DNA of 64,000 nucleotides from Pseudomonas sp. PDM18 (GTDB lineage Bacteria; Pseudomonadota; Gammaproteobacteria; Pseudomonadales; Pseudomonadaceae): NCBI RefSeq assembly GCF_014852585.1, contig NZ_JACVBX010000002.1, positions 558,001 to 622,000 of the forward strand, read 5' to 3'. Shown piece by piece: positions 62,641 to 64,000 of this stretch (position 1 is its first letter; each line of letters starts with the position of its first letter). The notes under the pieces were generated by a model. It saw only the letters and a program-made list of their open reading frames with translations, ran no database searches and was not told where the DNA came from. The position numbers and the translations under genes were made by a program.

Positions 62641-63474
62641 ATGAAGAAACTCGAAGGCAAAGTGGCCCTGGTGACCGGTTCCGGTCGTGGCATCGGCCGC
62701 TGCGTGGCCCTGCAACTGGCGGAAGAGGGCGCCCGCCTGGTGATCAACGACCTCGACCAGGCGCCGGCCGACGAAGTGGTTGCGGAAATCCGCGCCGCCG
62801 GCGGTGAGGCCGTGGCCTGCGTCGGCAGCGTGACCGCGCCGGACTTCGCCGAGCGTTTCGTGCAGACCGCGGTGAAGCACTTCGGCGGCATCGACATCAT
62901 CGTCAACAACGCCGGCTTCACCTGGGACAACGTGATCCAGAAGATGAGCGACGAGCAGTGGTACGCGATCATCGACTGCCACCTGACCGCGCCGTTCCGC
63001 ATCCTCCGCGCCGCCCAGCCGATCATCAGCGCCTTGGCCAAGAAGGAAGCCGCCGAAGGCCGCGAAGTGCTGCGCAAGGTGGTCAACATTTCCTCCGGAG
63101 CCGCCGGCGGCAACGCCGGGCAGAGCAACTATTCCGCGGCCAAGGCCGGCATCCTCGGCATGACCAAGACCCTGGCCAAGGAATGGGGCCGGCTGAAGGT
63201 CAACGTCAACGCCGTGGCCTTCGGCTTCATCGAGACGCGCCTGACCCAGGCGCTGGCCGGCGACGAGAGCAAGACCGTGAACATCGAGGGCCGCGAAATC
63301 AAGGTCGGCATCCAGCAGGCCTACATCGACAACGCCAGTCGCGCCATCGCCCTGGGCCGCCCGGGCAAGCCCGAGGAAGCCGCCGGTGCCGTGGTACTGC
63401 TGTGCCTGCCGGGCTCGGACTTCGTTTCCGGGCAAACCCTGTACTGCGGTGGCGGCCCCGGTGGAAACTTCTGA
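62641..63474 (+). CDS. Short-chain dehydrogenase/reductase
   Basis: This NAD(P)-dependent oxidoreductase probably oxidises a 3-hydroxyacyl-CoA. The product is 277 residues from ATG 62641 with GAGGAGAA upstream. The nucleotide-binding motif TGSGRGIG lies at about 12-19, NNAG near 96-99, and the active site is Tyr164 and Lys168 in YSAAKAG, with Ser upstream in NISSGAAGG. The longer loop DESKTVNIEGREIKVGIQQAY is like the hydroxyacyl-CoA SDRs of steroid side-chain pathways. It is followed by a hairpin. Confidence 0.93.
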   Translation: MKKLEGKVALVTGSGRGIGRCVALQLAEEGARLVINDLDQAPADEVVAEIRAAGGEAVACVGSVTAPDFAERFVQTAVKHFGGIDIIVNNAGFTWDNVIQKMSDEQWYAIIDCHLTAPFRILRAAQPIISALAKKEAAEGREVLRKVVNISSGAAGGNAGQSNYSAAKAGILGMTKTLAKEWGRLKVNVNAVAFGFIETRLTQALAGDESKTVNIEGREIKVGIQQAYIDNASRAIALGRPGKPEEAAGAVVLLCLPGSDFVSGQTLYCGGGPGGNF

Positions 63475-63485
63475 ATCCTGGCTGA

Positions 63486-63509
63486 TGGTCCGACGTTAGC
63501 GTCGGGCCA
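63486..63509 (+). terminator. Hairpin after the SDR gene
   Basis: The 10-bp stem TGGTCCGACG/CGTCGGGCCA has one G-T pair and a TTAG loop. It has no T-run, so it may be an attenuator or mRNA-stability element between the SDR and the acyl-CoA synthetase. Confidence 0.5.
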
Positions 63510-63611
63510 CTGACGGCAAGCGTATCGATTGTCCGGAGTCTTTTGCCGCTGCCTTGTTCCGGCGCTCCGCAAGCGAAGCACCATCGGTGATACCCACGAG
63601 GTAAAACAACA

Positions 63612-64000
63612 ATGAATATGACGCAACCTCTGCATCGCGCCCTGTCGCTTCATCCTGACGCCGTAGTCACCATCTTCCGTGACCGTCGGCGCAGCTACCG
63701 GCAACTGGTCGAGCGGGTCGCACGTCTCGCCGGTGCTCTGCAGCAACTGGGCATGCAGCCCGGCGACCGGGTCGGCATGCTCGGCCTGAACTCCGACTGG
63801 TACTTCGAATACATCCTCGGCACCTGGTGGGGCGGTGGCGTGGTCAATGGCGTCAATACCCGCTGGAGCGTCCCGGAGATCGTCTACTCGCTGGACGACT
63901 GCGACACCCGCATCCTGCTGGTCGACGATAACTTCCTGAGCATGGCCGAGGATATCCGGCGCACCGCCAAGCACCCACCGCTGCTGATCCACGTCGGCGA
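63612..64000 (+). CDS. Acyl-CoA synthetase (AMP-binding), N-terminal part, cut by window edge
   Basis: This ligase would activate the acid substrate with ATP and CoA. The frame runs from ATG 63612, with GAGG upstream, to the window end, about 129 codons. N-terminal landmarks are YRQLVERVARLAGALQQLGM, QPGDRVGMLGLNSDWYFEYILG, and NTRWSVPEIVYSLDDCDTRILL. The P-loop (A3) motif and C-terminus lie beyond the window. It probably supplies the CoA thioester for the enzymes upstream. Confidence 0.92.
   Translation, partial: MNMTQPLHRALSLHPDAVVTIFRDRRRSYRQLVERVARLAGALQQLGMQPGDRVGMLGLNSDWYFEYILGTWWGGGVVNGVNTRWSVPEIVYSLDDCDTRILLVDDNFLSMAEDIRRTAKHPPLLIHVG

Noticed and set aside
1-64000. CRISPR arrays, tRNA and rRNA genes
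   Set aside because: No regularly spaced repeats and no tRNA- or rRNA-like stretches were seen on either strand by reading; a dedicated search was not possible.

Overview
The window is about 64 kb of high-GC DNA that reads as a Pseudomonas chromosome. This is an inference from a type VI secretion (T6SS) locus laid out like the H3-T6SS of P. aeruginosa, an SdsA1-type alkylsulfatase and several stand-alone fatty-acid catabolic operons; no rRNA or tRNA gene was seen to confirm it. Gene ends and reading frames were read from the sequence. Family names come from recognised motifs, not from a database search.

Region 1 (1-18577) is a complete T6SS core. A leftward unit runs tssB-tssC-hcp-tssE-tssF-tssG-clpV, then two AT-rich genes of unknown function, then a vgrG cut by the window edge. 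A divergent rightward unit runs tssJ-tssK-tssL-tssM-tssA. Many junctions overlap by 1-37 bases. The two AT-rich genes sit in the usual effector/adaptor slot and are the best candidates for novel cargo. TssM has a degenerate nucleotide-binding loop.

Region 2 (18692-39400) is an accessory, partly decaying region. It is bracketed by two direct copies of a module made of an ArsN-like acetyltransferase, an ArsH C-terminal fragment and a single-domain response regulator. The second copy is largely pseudogenised and carries a short tyrosine recombinase. Between the copies are a cold-shock gene, a slipin, several small membrane or stress proteins, an 8.5-kb cyclic beta-glucan synthase gene, a Crp/Fnr-type regulator and a PRC-barrel pseudogene. 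Four promoter-proximal copies of a palindrome GTGCG-N4-CGCAC (two perfect, two with one mismatch) suggest a shared regulon. To the right is a scar made of an IS30 fragment, an autotransporter fragment and a truncated DUF4381 gene.

Region 3 (39393-48783), all leftward, holds a MoxR/DUF58 pair, an FadE-like acyl-CoA dehydrogenase, an SdsA1-like alkylsulfatase, and a tight set of HSL-type esterase, PhaE-like protein, class III PhaC-like synthase and GNAT acetyltransferase.

Region 4 (48984-64000) is a CoA-thioester catabolic island built around a MalT-type LuxR regulator. Leftward are an acyl-CoA dehydrogenase, an SCP-x-type thiolase and two small MaoC hydratase subunits. Rightward are a CaiB-type CoA transferase or racemase, a paralogous dehydrogenase-thiolase pair, two further dehydrogenases, an enoyl-CoA hydratase, an SDR and an acyl-CoA synthetase cut by the window edge. 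An inverted repeat CCACCC-N5-GGG(T/G)GG lies upstream of all three transcription units and is a candidate operator. The enzyme set suggests beta-oxidation of a bulky branched or cyclic acyl-CoA, possibly isoprenoid- or steroid-like; the substrate is not determined.
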